Below, piece after piece: positions 6,926 through 13,019 of a stretch of DNA of 13,019 nucleotides. The notes beneath the pieces were generated by a model, which did no database searches, was not told where the DNA came from, and saw nothing but the letters and a program-made list of their open reading frames with translations. The stretch is taken from the NCBI GenBank assembly GCA_022866015.1, contig JALHTX010000246.1, positions 1 to 13,019 on the forward strand. Reading direction: 5' to 3'. Each line of letters begins with the position of its first letter. The stretch's first letter is position 1. This DNA is from Thermoplasmatota archaeon. GTDB lineage: Archaea > Thermoplasmatota > E2 > DHVEG-1. A program made the translations under genes and the position numbers.

Positions 6926-7264
6926 ATGGTTAAGACATCTATGAATATAGAAGAAAATATCGCAAGTATGTTATGTTATATTGGTGTATGGGTGACAGGT
7001 TTAATCTTTTATTTACTTGAGAAAGAAAACAAAACAGTAAAGTTTCATGCGATGCAATCATTGCTAACCTTTATTGGTGTTTTTATTGTTTATTTTGTTA
7101 TTTTCTTTTTAACTTGGTTCGTACCTTTTATGTGGATGTTTTCTATTTTGTTTGGTTTGCTAGTATTTATTTTATGGATAATCCTTGTAATAAAAGCATA
7201 TCAAGGAGAAAAATTCAAATTGCCGATAGTTGGTGACATAGCAGAAAAAGAAGCACAAAAATAA
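6926..7264 (+). CDS. DUF4870 / Tic20-like small integral membrane protein
   Basis: A 112-residue membrane protein with three predicted helices at about residues 13-31, 46-66 and 68-89, a positively charged AYQGEKFKLP after the last, and a short charged C-terminus. The first loop LLEKENKTVKFHAMQSL is the family hallmark of DUF4870 (EKEN, then FHAMQS), seen in many bacteria and archaea. The fold is distantly like Tic20, but the function is unknown. It is preceded by AGAGAGGA and followed by a strong T-tract. Neighbours (nmd3 upstream, convergent gatD downstream) do not suggest a role. Confidence 0.85.
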   Translation: MVKTSMNIEENIASMLCYIGVWVTGLIFYLLEKENKTVKFHAMQSLLTFIGVFIVYFVIFFLTWFVPFMWMFSILFGLLVFILWIILVIKAYQGEKFKLPIVGDIAEKEAQK

Positions 7265-7270
7265 TCAAAC

Positions 7271-7285
7271 ATTTTTTCTTTTTTT
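7271..7285 (+). terminator. T-tract terminator behind the DUF4870 gene
   Basis: Starting 7 bp after the stop, the plus strand runs TTTTTTCTTTTTTT, overlapping the last codon of the convergent gatD. This is a strong archaeal-type U-tract terminator. Confidence 0.6.
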
Positions 7286-8573
7286 ATAAAAAAGTATCAC
7301 TACGAGTACGTGTAGATATTTCTCCTGCAATATTTTTTCTCATGATTTCTTCTATTTCATCATGCTTTTTACTATGCCCTAATGCCCACATAAGTTTTAC
7401 ATAAGCAGCCTCAGGAAGCATATCTTTACATGATATTACACCTGCTTTTAGAAGATCTCGACCAGTTGAATAAACACTCATGTTTATTCTACCAAATATA
7501 CACTGTGAAGTCATAGCAAAAACAGTTCCTTTATCTGTTAATTCTTTAATTCTTGGAAGTATTTTTTCAGGTACATGACCGAGACCAGTACCGATAAATA
7601 CAACTCCTTTTTTATCAGGGATATCCTCAGGTTTTAGGCCAGGATATGCATAAATCATTGCAACATCAGTTTGCATTTTATCATCAACAACAACAGTACC
7701 CTTGGCTTTTTTTTTATAATCTGTGTTTAGTTTTATTTCACCATTTTTTACAAAACCAATTATCTCCTCATTTACTGATTTAAAAGCATCCCTGCGACTA
7801 GTATGAAACTTACGAACCTTTGTACCACGATGAATAGCATTACATGTATCAGAAATTTCATTATGCATTACTGCGACTACTTCACCTATATCAGATTTTG
7901 ATGCAACAATTGCAGCAGATAATAGATTTAACTCAGCATCACTAGACGGTCTATCACTACTGCGCTGAGCACCTACAATAACCACAGGTCCGGTTAAATT
8001 TTTAATCATAAATGAAAGAGCAGCTGCAGTATAGCCTAAAGTATCAGTACCATGAGGGATAATTACTCCTTTTGAACCATTGTTTAGTTCTTCTGCAACA
8101 ATATGAGCAATTTTTTTCCAGTTTTCAACTTCGAAATTTTCACTTAAGATTTGAAAAGCAACCTGGGTTTTAACGTTACAAATATCAAAAATCTCTGGAA
8201 CTGCAAACGCAAGGTCTTTAGCAGAGCTAGCAGGATGAACAGCACCTGTTCTATAATCAACATAACAGGCTATTGTCCCACCAGTTCCAATAATAGAAAT
8301 TGTTGGTTTGTTTTTATCAAAAGGAATATCTTTTGTTTTTTTCACAGATTGTTTATGTTTTTCAAGGAAAGTAATTTTTGTATCTTTATCAACTGCTATA
8401 CCAATGTTATATCCATTATCAAGTTTAATTGTAATAACATCATCATCACTAAACAGATGATGAGGCATAAGAACACCTTCTTTTTTTATAGTTTTAGAGT
8501 CTATTCTTATTTTGTCACCAATTTCAATTTTTGCTTTTTTTAATTTTTCTTCGATCAATTTTTTTCCTGTCAT
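7284..8573 (-). CDS. gatD: Glutamyl-tRNA(Gln) amidotransferase subunit D
   Basis: GatD is the asparaginase-like glutaminase of the archaeal GatDE complex, which turns misacylated Glu-tRNA(Gln) into Gln-tRNA(Gln); it releases ammonia that GatE uses. The 429 residues match the family. The N-terminal 75 residues are the beta-barrel leader specific to GatD (EIGDKIRIDSK, DDDVITIKLDNGYNIGI), which separates it from plain L-asparaginases. The catalytic part has SIIGTGGTIACYVDYRTGAV with Thr100, IIPHGTDTLGYTAAALSF with Thr176 and Asp177, and VGAQRSSDRPSSDAELNL. All catalytic residues are present. No ribosome site precedes ATG 8573; a TATA element about 32 bp upstream suggests a leaderless mRNA. gatE is not in the window. 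It diverges from truA. Confidence 0.95.
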   Translation of the reverse strand: MTGKKLIEEKLKKAKIEIGDKIRIDSKTIKKEGVLMPHHLFSDDDVITIKLDNGYNIGIAVDKDTKITFLEKHKQSVKKTKDIPFDKNKPTISIIGTGGTIACYVDYRTGAVHPASSAKDLAFAVPEIFDICNVKTQVAFQILSENFEVENWKKIAHIVAEELNNGSKGVIIPHGTDTLGYTAAALSFMIKNLTGPVVIVGAQRSSDRPSSDAELNLLSAAIVASKSDIGEVVAVMHNEISDTCNAIHRGTKVRKFHTSRRDAFKSVNEEIIGFVKNGEIKLNTDYKKKAKGTVVVDDKMQTDVAMIYAYPGLKPEDIPDKKGVVFIGTGLGHVPEKILPRIKELTDKGTVFAMTSQCIFGRINMSVYSTGRDLLKAGVISCKDMLPEAAYVKLMWALGHSKKHDEIEEIMRKNIAGEISTRTRSDTFL

Positions 8574-8599
8574 AATGCTGTATGAACAGTATGTTTTAT

Positions 8600-8609
8600 C
8601 TTTTTAAAG
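8600..8609. promoter_or_regulatory. Symmetrical TATA element shared by gatD and truA
   Basis: CTTTTTAAAG, with a palindromic TTTAAA core, lies between the divergent start codons. Its centre is about 27 bp before ATG 8632 (truA) and about 32 bp before ATG 8573 (gatD on the minus strand). Both distances fit leaderless transcripts, and neither gene has a Shine-Dalgarno site. If used for truA, transcription would begin after the ATG at 8623, which favours 8632 as the start. Confidence 0.5.
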
Positions 8610-8631
8610 AATTATCCTATATATGATTTTA

Positions 8632-9231
8632 ATGAGAGTTGCTTTAAAATTTGCATATAATGGTAAAAACTTTTATGGCTATGCTCGTCAACCAAAACTT
8701 AGGACGATAGAAGATGAAATAATAAATTCACTAGTAAAATATGAGTTAATAAAAGATTCTAAACTATCCTGTTTTAGATCATCCAGTAGAACTGATAAAG
8801 GTGTTTCGGCATTAGGTAATGTTATTGCTTTTAATACAGAAAATTTTAAAAAAGAAGTGCTAAATAAATTAAACAAAGAAAATGAAGACATACTATTTTA
8901 TGCTTTCAAAATTGTTGATGATGATTTTTATCCCAGATATGCTTGTCTTAGACAATATCGATATTATTTAGATATTACAAATAAGGATTTTAAAAAAGTA
9001 GTAAAAGGGCTCTCTTTTTTTACAGGTGAGCATGATTTATCTAATTTTGCAAGAGTCGAAAAAGATAAAAATCCTGTTAGAGTAATTGATAATATTATTG
9101 TTAGTAAATTGGAACGATTCTTAGTAATTGATTTTTTTGCACAAACTTTTCTTTGGAATCAGATTAGAAGGATTATTTCTGCAGTTGAAAAATTAGGTTG
9201 CGAGAAAATATCTCAAGATGAAATAATTTAA
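8632..9231 (+). CDS. truA: tRNA pseudouridine synthase TruA, interrupted by an in-frame TAA
   Basis: TruA makes pseudouridine at positions 38-40 of the tRNA anticodon arm. The 199 codons before the stop contain MRVALKFAYNGKNFYGYARQ, the catalytic loop SSSRTDKGVSALGNV with Asp55, LRQYRYYLD, FTGEHDLSNFARVEK and FLWNQIRRII. The frame then meets TAA (9229-9231) where relatives continue. The same frame stays open behind it and encodes the missing conserved end, so the full gene would have 252 codons. As it stands, the product would lack the last strand of the pseudouridine synthase fold and is probably non-functional. Candidate causes are a nonsense mutation (GAA to TAA would restore EII-E-ALNNP), a sequencing error or readthrough. 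I use ATG 8632 rather than 8623 because homologues begin at MRVALKF and the promoter spacing fits. Confidence 0.88.
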   Translation: MRVALKFAYNGKNFYGYARQPKLRTIEDEIINSLVKYELIKDSKLSCFRSSSRTDKGVSALGNVIAFNTENFKKEVLNKLNKENEDILFYAFKIVDDDFYPRYACLRQYRYYLDITNKDFKKVVKGLSFFTGEHDLSNFARVEKDKNPVRVIDNIIVSKLERFLVIDFFAQTFLWNQIRRIISAVEKLGCEKISQDEII

Positions 9232-9390
9232 GCTTTGAATAATCCTAAAAAAATTGTCGATCTCGGAGTTGCCTCTCCTGAACCACTTATTTTAAAAGAT
9301 GTTTTTTATGATTTTGAGTTTGAAATAGATCAAAAAATAAAATTAGAGAAATTAGAAAATGAGATAGTTTCATCAATTAAAAAGCATTAA
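9232..9390 (+). pseudogene. truA: C-terminal remainder of truA behind the in-frame stop
   Basis: Directly after TAA 9229-9231, and in the same frame, 52 codons run to TAA 9388-9390. They encode ALNNPKKIVDLGVASPEPLI, then LKDVFYDFEFEID, which matches the usual archaeal TruA ending (a PxGLxLxDVxYD-like segment). The frame and the homology are both intact, so a single base separates the two parts. There is no convincing start codon for separate expression (a TTG at 9235 has no ribosome site). Confidence 0.8.
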
Positions 9391-9464
9391 AATCAATTTT
9401 TTGAAGATTTGCAAAAAACAATAATTCCGCTGAATCAAGTATTACAAAAGCCTTAAAATAAAAC

Positions 9465-9470
9465 TTTTTT
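9465..9470 (+). terminator. T-tract behind truA
   Basis: A run of six T lies 75 bp after the end of the full truA frame and before the ThiI-like gene promoter. It is a plausible U-tract terminator; the call rests on composition only. Confidence 0.35.
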
Positions 9471-9476
9471 GCCAGT

Positions 9477-9493
9477 AATATTAATGTAATATT
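9477..9493. repeat. Perfect inverted repeat at the TATA position of the ThiI-like gene
   Basis: AATATTA and TAATATT are perfect 7-bp arms around ATG (9484-9486). The centre is about 27 bp before GTG 9512, where a TATA box for a leaderless mRNA is expected. It may be the promoter itself or an overlapping operator. Confidence 0.4.
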
Positions 9494-9511
9494 GTTTGAT
9501 TTAGTAATTTT

Positions 9512-10417
9512 GTGAAACCTGAGTTAATAATAATTAGATATGGGGAAATTGGCCTTAAGGCAAATTTTACGCGTAAAAACTTTGAAAATATATTTCAAAA
9601 TAATATTAGAAATGCTTTAAAACAAGAAAACATTGTTTTTCAGTTGTACAAAACACGGGCTAGATTTTTTGTTTACACCAAAGAAATCAAAAAAACAATT
9701 GCCATATTACAAAAAATATTTGCAATAAAATCAATAAGTCCTTGTTTTAAAACAGATAGCAGTATTGAATCTATGAAAAACCTTGCTCTTAGAATAATAA
9801 AAAATAAAATAAACAAGAGTACCTCCTTTGCATTAAAAGTAAAACGTGAAGGAAATCACAATTATACAAGTCAAGATGTCGCAATAATACTTGGTGATGA
9901 AATAGTTAAAAAAACAAATGCAAAAGTAGACCTAAGTACACCAGATATAAAACTATTTATAGAAATTCGTCAAAATAATGCTTTTTTCTTTTTTGAAAAA
10001 ATTTTTGGTCCTGGTGGTTTACCACTTGGTTCACAAGGTAACATTTTGTCAATTATTAAATCAAAAAACAATAGCTTTCTCGCTGCTTGGTATATGACGC
10101 GCAGAGGTTGTACCCCCGTTTTTCTTATTTTAGATAAAAAGTTTACAAAGGATGTGAAAAAATTTATGGATAAATGGTATATTAATACAGAAATAGTTGA
10201 ATGTAAAAACAATAATCTTATTGATAATATTAACAAAGTCGCTTTTGACTATAAATGTGATGCTGTTGTGACAGATCATTTTTTAACAGGTGATGACGTA
10301 AAAGTTTTAGAAGAAATTGCTAAAATAAAGAATTCTATTAATGTGCCTTTGCTGCAGCCTTTAATTTCTATGGATAATGATTTTATTAAAGAGAAAAGCA
10401 AGGAGATCGATTTATAG
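9512..10417 (+). CDS. ThiI-family THUMP protein with degenerate PP-loop
   Basis: ThiI makes 4-thiouridine at position 8 of tRNA (and helps thiamine synthesis in some bacteria) using an N-terminal ferredoxin-like/THUMP tRNA-binding half and a PP-loop ATPase. The N-terminal family start LIIIRYGEIGLKANFTRKNF is intact, and the THUMP part extends to about residue 165, ending with GPGGLPLGSQG. Where ThiI has SGGxDSPVAAW, this protein has KSKNNSFLAAW (183-193): both glycines and the aspartate are gone. The later ThiI GESLGQVASQ segment is replaced by TDHFLTGDDV (254-263), there is no CxxC pair, and the protein stops at 301 residues, short of the roughly 380 of archaeal ThiI. Adenylation and sulfur transfer therefore seem impossible; tRNA binding may remain. 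It starts at GTG, with no ribosome site, probably leaderless; panE follows after 2 bp. It is either a repurposed tRNA-binding protein or a decaying gene. Confidence 0.85.
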   Translation: MKPELIIIRYGEIGLKANFTRKNFENIFQNNIRNALKQENIVFQLYKTRARFFVYTKEIKKTIAILQKIFAIKSISPCFKTDSSIESMKNLALRIIKNKINKSTSFALKVKREGNHNYTSQDVAIILGDEIVKKTNAKVDLSTPDIKLFIEIRQNNAFFFFEKIFGPGGLPLGSQGNILSIIKSKNNSFLAAWYMTRRGCTPVFLILDKKFTKDVKKFMDKWYINTEIVECKNNNLIDNINKVAFDYKCDAVVTDHFLTGDDVKVLEEIAKIKNSINVPLLQPLISMDNDFIKEKSKEIDL

Positions 10418-10419
10418 CT

Positions 10420-11316
10420 ATGAATATCGTTATTTTTGGTGCAGGTGCGATAGGTTCATTGTTTGGAGGTATTCTTGCTAAAAATGCCAATGTAGTTTTA
10501 ATCGGGAGAAAAAATCATGTTGAACAAATAAAGAAAAAAGGTCTTAGAATAAAAGGTAAAACAAATGCAGTTGTTGATATTTCAGCCTTTGAATGCGTAG
10601 AAGATGTTTTGTTTTCGCCTGATCTTGTTATTATTTCTGTTAAGTCCTATGATACAGAAAATGCAGTAAATGAAATTAAAAAAATACTTGGTAAAAACAC
10701 TTATGTTATGTCTTTGCAGAATGGCTTGGATAATATTGAGAAAATAAAAAAAGTTGTAGATAAAAAAAGATTATTTGTTTGTATTACTACACATGGTTCT
10801 GTTTTTTCTAAGCCTGGTGTTATTATTCATACTGGTATTGGTAAAACAAAAATTGGTTCTATAGAAAAAAATATTTTTGTTGAGCATAAATTTGTTGATT
10901 TGTTTAATAAATCAGGCATTAAAACTAATGTTTCTAATGACATAATGTATGATATTTGGGCTAAAGGTGTTGTAAATTCTAGTATTAACCCTTTAACCTG
11001 TTTTTTTAAATGTAAAAATGGTTATATTTTGAAAAACCCTATTTTGGAAAAACTCATGGAACAAGTTTGCTATGAATCTGTCAGTGGCGCAAAGGCTTGT
11101 GGTTTTAATCTTGTTTACGAGGATGCACTTGATTTAACAAAAGAAGTTATTTATGATACTAGTGATAATTTTTCTTCAATGCTTCAAAGCATCCAAAATG
11201 GTTGTAAAACTGAGATTGATAGTATTAATGGTTATATTGCAAAAACTGGTAAGAAATTTGGTGTAGATGTTTCTTTAAATGAAATTCTTGTTTATATTGT
11301 TAGTAATCTCTGTTAG
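10420..11316 (+). CDS. panE: 2-dehydropantoate 2-reductase (ketopantoate reductase) family
   Basis: Reduces 2-dehydropantoate to pantoate with NAD(P)H in coenzyme A synthesis; cytosolic. The 298 residues are the usual length. Residues 1-16 form the Rossmann loop, MNIVIFGAGAIGSLFG. VIISVKSYDTENAV and the SLQNGLDNIE motif (Asn100) follow. The C-terminal helical domain has WAKGVVNSSINPLT with the catalytic Lys181, and SMLQSIQNGCKTEIDSINGY with Glu264. These three residues match the Asn/Lys/Glu set of known PanE. Paralogues of this family can reduce other 2-oxo acids, so the exact substrate is probable rather than certain. It follows the ThiI-like gene after 2 bp; AGGAG lies about 15 bp upstream, rather far, so translation may be coupled. 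Confidence 0.88.
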   Translation: MNIVIFGAGAIGSLFGGILAKNANVVLIGRKNHVEQIKKKGLRIKGKTNAVVDISAFECVEDVLFSPDLVIISVKSYDTENAVNEIKKILGKNTYVMSLQNGLDNIEKIKKVVDKKRLFVCITTHGSVFSKPGVIIHTGIGKTKIGSIEKNIFVEHKFVDLFNKSGIKTNVSNDIMYDIWAKGVVNSSINPLTCFFKCKNGYILKNPILEKLMEQVCYESVSGAKACGFNLVYEDALDLTKEVIYDTSDNFSSMLQSIQNGCKTEIDSINGYIAKTGKKFGVDVSLNEILVYIVSNLC

Positions 11317-11322
11317 TTTTTT
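11317..11322 (+). terminator. T-tract terminator behind panE
   Basis: Six T residues follow the panE stop directly, in an AT-rich 144-bp spacer before the protease gene. This is a typical position for an archaeal U-tract terminator. Confidence 0.45.
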
Positions 11323-11402
11323 GTTTATGCTTAAAACCTTATTTATTAACAGATTTTAACTAAATTTTGGTATAAAAAGTATTAAAAAGATAATATAAAA
11401 AA

Positions 11403-11420
11403 GAAATGCTTAAATAAAAC
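11403..11420 (+). promoter_or_regulatory. Putative BRE/TATA promoter of the metalloprotease gene
   Basis: GAAATG followed by CTTAAATAAAA resembles BRE plus TATA. A start of transcription near 11439 would give a leader of about 22 nt containing the AGAGGG ribosome site. It supports translation beginning at or near 11461. Confidence 0.5.
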
Positions 11421-11448
11421 ATAAAATATAATTATATATAGAAAATTA

Positions 11449-11454
11449 AGAGGG
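11449..11454 (+). promoter_or_regulatory. Shine-Dalgarno site in front of an ATA start
   Basis: AGAGGG ends 6 bp before ATA 11461, normal spacing for a start codon. No ATG, GTG or TTG lies at this distance in any frame, so this site decides the start of the protease gene. Confidence 0.55.
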
Positions 11455-11460
11455 ATAAAA

Positions 11461-13019
11461 ATAAATAAAAAAGGTAAAACAACTTTTCTAGTTATATTGA
11501 TCGTAGCAATAATTGTTTTATCAGGGACTCTTGCATATATACAATTTGATAAGGAAGAAAAACCTGAAGAAGAACCAAAAGAAATAAAGTTAATAGATGA
11601 CAGAATAAATCCGTATATATACCAAGGTCTAACCGTTGAAGTACTAAGAATGCGTAGCCGGGGAATTATAGATAAAATGTTAACATTTGGAACCAGTTGG
11701 AAGAATCCACCCGTATACTATTATATTGTTGATGTAGATGGAGAAATTGGTGACGCAAGCGAAGTCGAAGCTGCTGGTGGAGTTACAGGCTCAGGAACAT
11801 TTAATGTATGGGATACAATGGGCAAAGAATGCAGAACAAATTTTGAGATTCCTGATGGACAGAAAACATCCCAAGTGAAAATTACTATAATGGAGATAAA
11901 GAAAGCTGGTATTCTTGGTAAAAAAGAAGCAAGAGAAGAAAAATTATCAGTTAGCCTCACTTTTGACTTTAGAACCGGTCATTGGACTGGTGATGATTAT
12001 TTAGAAGATACAGATGGATATGGACATGTTCTTGGAGACGAATATGAACTGTGGTTTAACATCTATGAATCAGATTATGATCATGATATGATACCATATT
12101 GGACTGAAGTAAACATATATGGCACTGATCCAACAGTTGCTGATGGTTATGATGATCCCGATGGTGATGGCATTCCATCGTGGTGGGAATGGAAATATGG
12201 ATATGATCCATTAACATGGGATAATCATAAGAAGTTAGATCCAGACCTTGATGGTGTCGAAAATACTGAAGAGTATATGATGGTAGAATATTTTGCTGAT
12301 CCCTTCCACCCAGATGTATACATTGAAGTAGATTTTATGGAACATAATCCAAATACACTATTTGATACTGAGCATATTATGTATAAAGAATCTCAGCAGA
12401 TGGTCATTGAGAAAATGTCAGGGTATGGAATCAGTGTCTACTTTGATGATGGTTGGCCGGATGGACCTGTCAATGGTGGAGGAGAATATCTCGAGTTTGT
12501 GGAAACAATTGATGAGATGGTTGGCGGTCATATGGCTCGATGGTATAAACACAACTTTGCTGATGAAAGAAAAGGAGTTTTTCGATATTATGTGATGGCA
12601 TATAATGCAGGTCTTATCACAGCATCTGAGTGGAATACGTATGATCATATATTAATGGATAACAGCCCGTTGAAGACATATAGCAAAAGGCATGCTTTTA
12701 CACCAAGACGGCAAAGAGTCGTTATGGCACAAGGAACTCTTCATGAGTTAGGGCATACCATGGGCATCGTTCCCGCATCATTTGTTGGAGTGGATAATTT
12801 GCCGGCGGGTAATCTCCGTTGGCCAGAAAATCTAACAGAAGAAGAATGGAAAAAAGTGAATGTTGAATATAAAAGTGTTATGAACTATAATTATATGTTT
12901 AGAGTCTTAACAGATAGAAATTACTTTGATTTTTCAGATGGAAGTCATGGAGAATACGATTTCAATGACCTAACACATTTCTATTTACCGACATTTCAGA
13001 TGGATGCAGCTATCCTTGA
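11461..13019 (+). CDS. Membrane-anchored metzincin-like metalloprotease with calcium-binding loops (3' end beyond window)
   Basis: A single frame of 519 codons runs off the right edge. Residues 1-7 are basic and 8-26 form one hydrophobic helix (TFLVILIVAIIVLSGTLAYI), a signal anchor or uncleaved signal, followed by an acidic DKEEKPEEEPKE linker. Residues 50-200 are beta-rich (PPVYYYIVDVDGE, TGSGTFNVWDTMGK, FDFRTGHWTGDDYLEDTDG). Aspartate-rich loops of thrombospondin type 3/EF-hand kind follow at 205-211 (DYDHDMI), 231-238 (DDPDGDGI) and 260-265 (DPDLDG). The catalytic region has HELGHTMGI (His428, Glu429, His432) and a Met-turn-like SVMNYNY (Met474). The third metzincin histidine is absent, with Pro438 in its place; Asp445 in FVGVDN is a possible substitute. 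The first codon appears to be ATA behind AGAGGG; the next in-frame start, TTG 11497, would cut the helix. Likely an exported protease; substrate unknown. Confidence 0.8.
   Translation, partial: MNKKGKTTFLVILIVAIIVLSGTLAYIQFDKEEKPEEEPKEIKLIDDRINPYIYQGLTVEVLRMRSRGIIDKMLTFGTSWKNPPVYYYIVDVDGEIGDASEVEAAGGVTGSGTFNVWDTMGKECRTNFEIPDGQKTSQVKITIMEIKKAGILGKKEAREEKLSVSLTFDFRTGHWTGDDYLEDTDGYGHVLGDEYELWFNIYESDYDHDMIPYWTEVNIYGTDPTVADGYDDPDGDGIPSWWEWKYGYDPLTWDNHKKLDPDLDGVENTEEYMMVEYFADPFHPDVYIEVDFMEHNPNTLFDTEHIMYKESQQMVIEKMSGYGISVYFDDGWPDGPVNGGGEYLEFVETIDEMVGGHMARWYKHNFADERKGVFRYYVMAYNAGLITASEWNTYDHILMDNSPLKTYSKRHAFTPRRQRVVMAQGTLHELGHTMGIVPASFVGVDNLPAGNLRWPENLTEEEWKKVNVEYKSVMNYNYMFRVLTDRNYFDFSDGSHGEYDFNDLTHFYLPTFQMDAAIL

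Noticed and set aside
9391..9511. Possible small RNA gene between truA and the ThiI-like gene
   Set aside because: No tRNA fold, box C/D or H/ACA pattern was convincing; the stretch is AT-rich with a T-tract and a promoter-like repeat.
10415..11316. TAG stops of alba, the ThiI-like gene and panE as pyrrolysine codons
   Set aside because: The ThiI-like and panE frames end within a few codons behind TAG and the alba frame continues only into T-rich terminator DNA; the interrupted truA uses TAA.
11721..12648. Short open frames on both strands within the protease gene
   Set aside because: The continuous plus-strand frame from 11461 encodes recognisable calcium loops and HELGH; the others are shadows.
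1..13019. CRISPR, insertion sequence, attachment site or origin
   Set aside because: No spaced direct repeats, transposase or integrase frames, tRNA targets or clustered origin boxes were seen on reading both strands.

Overview
The window is AT-rich and carries clearly archaeal information-processing genes: an NMD3-like ribosome export/assembly protein, Alba chromatin protein, GatD of the archaeal Glu-tRNA(Gln) amidotransferase, and archaeal-type TruA and ThiI relatives. Promoters look like BRE/TATA elements and terminators like plain T-tracts. A membrane-anchored metalloprotease with calcium-binding aspartate loops, next to indolepyruvate:ferredoxin oxidoreductase (IorAB), fits a low-GC, protein-degrading member of the Thermoplasmatota. 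That placement is inference, not something the sequence proves.

Layout, left to right. (1) The 3' end of a GltA-type glutamate synthase gene (+) enters from the left edge. It converges on pyrG (-), which is preceded by alba (-). Behind pyrG is an open frame for a possible small membrane protein with no normal start. (2) alba and iorAB diverge from a 228 bp control region; iorA and iorB are tightly coupled. iorB converges on a GNAT acetyltransferase (-) with a 4 bp gap. (3) The GNAT gene and nmd3 diverge from a 66 bp spacer containing a perfectly palindromic TATA element. nmd3 is followed by a DUF4870-type membrane protein, which converges on gatD (-). (4) gatD and truA diverge from a second short spacer with one symmetrical TATA element. 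truA carries an in-frame TAA after codon 199, and its conserved C-terminus continues in the same frame behind it. (5) A ThiI-family protein keeps the THUMP half but has lost the PP-loop ATP motif. A ketopantoate reductase (panE-like) gene follows 2 bp later. (6) The right end is a large metalloprotease gene with no canonical start codon (ATA behind a good Shine-Dalgarno site) that runs off the window.

How the genes fit together: pyrG, gltA and panE are core biosynthesis (CTP, glutamate, coenzyme A). iorAB oxidises aromatic 2-oxo acids with ferredoxin, so together with an exported protease it suggests peptide or amino acid fermentation (inference). nmd3, gatD, truA and the ThiI-like gene are all translation-related. 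Those four appear to be expressed from leaderless mRNAs (TATA about 27-32 bp from the start codon, no Shine-Dalgarno), whereas alba, iorA, iorB, the DUF4870 gene and the protease have clear Shine-Dalgarno sites.

The points most worth a second look are the PP-loop-less ThiI, the stop inside truA, the ATA-started metalloprotease with an incomplete metzincin zinc site, and the start-less membrane ORF behind pyrG. I saw no tRNA, rRNA, CRISPR array or insertion sequence. No gene-free stretch exceeds 300 bases.
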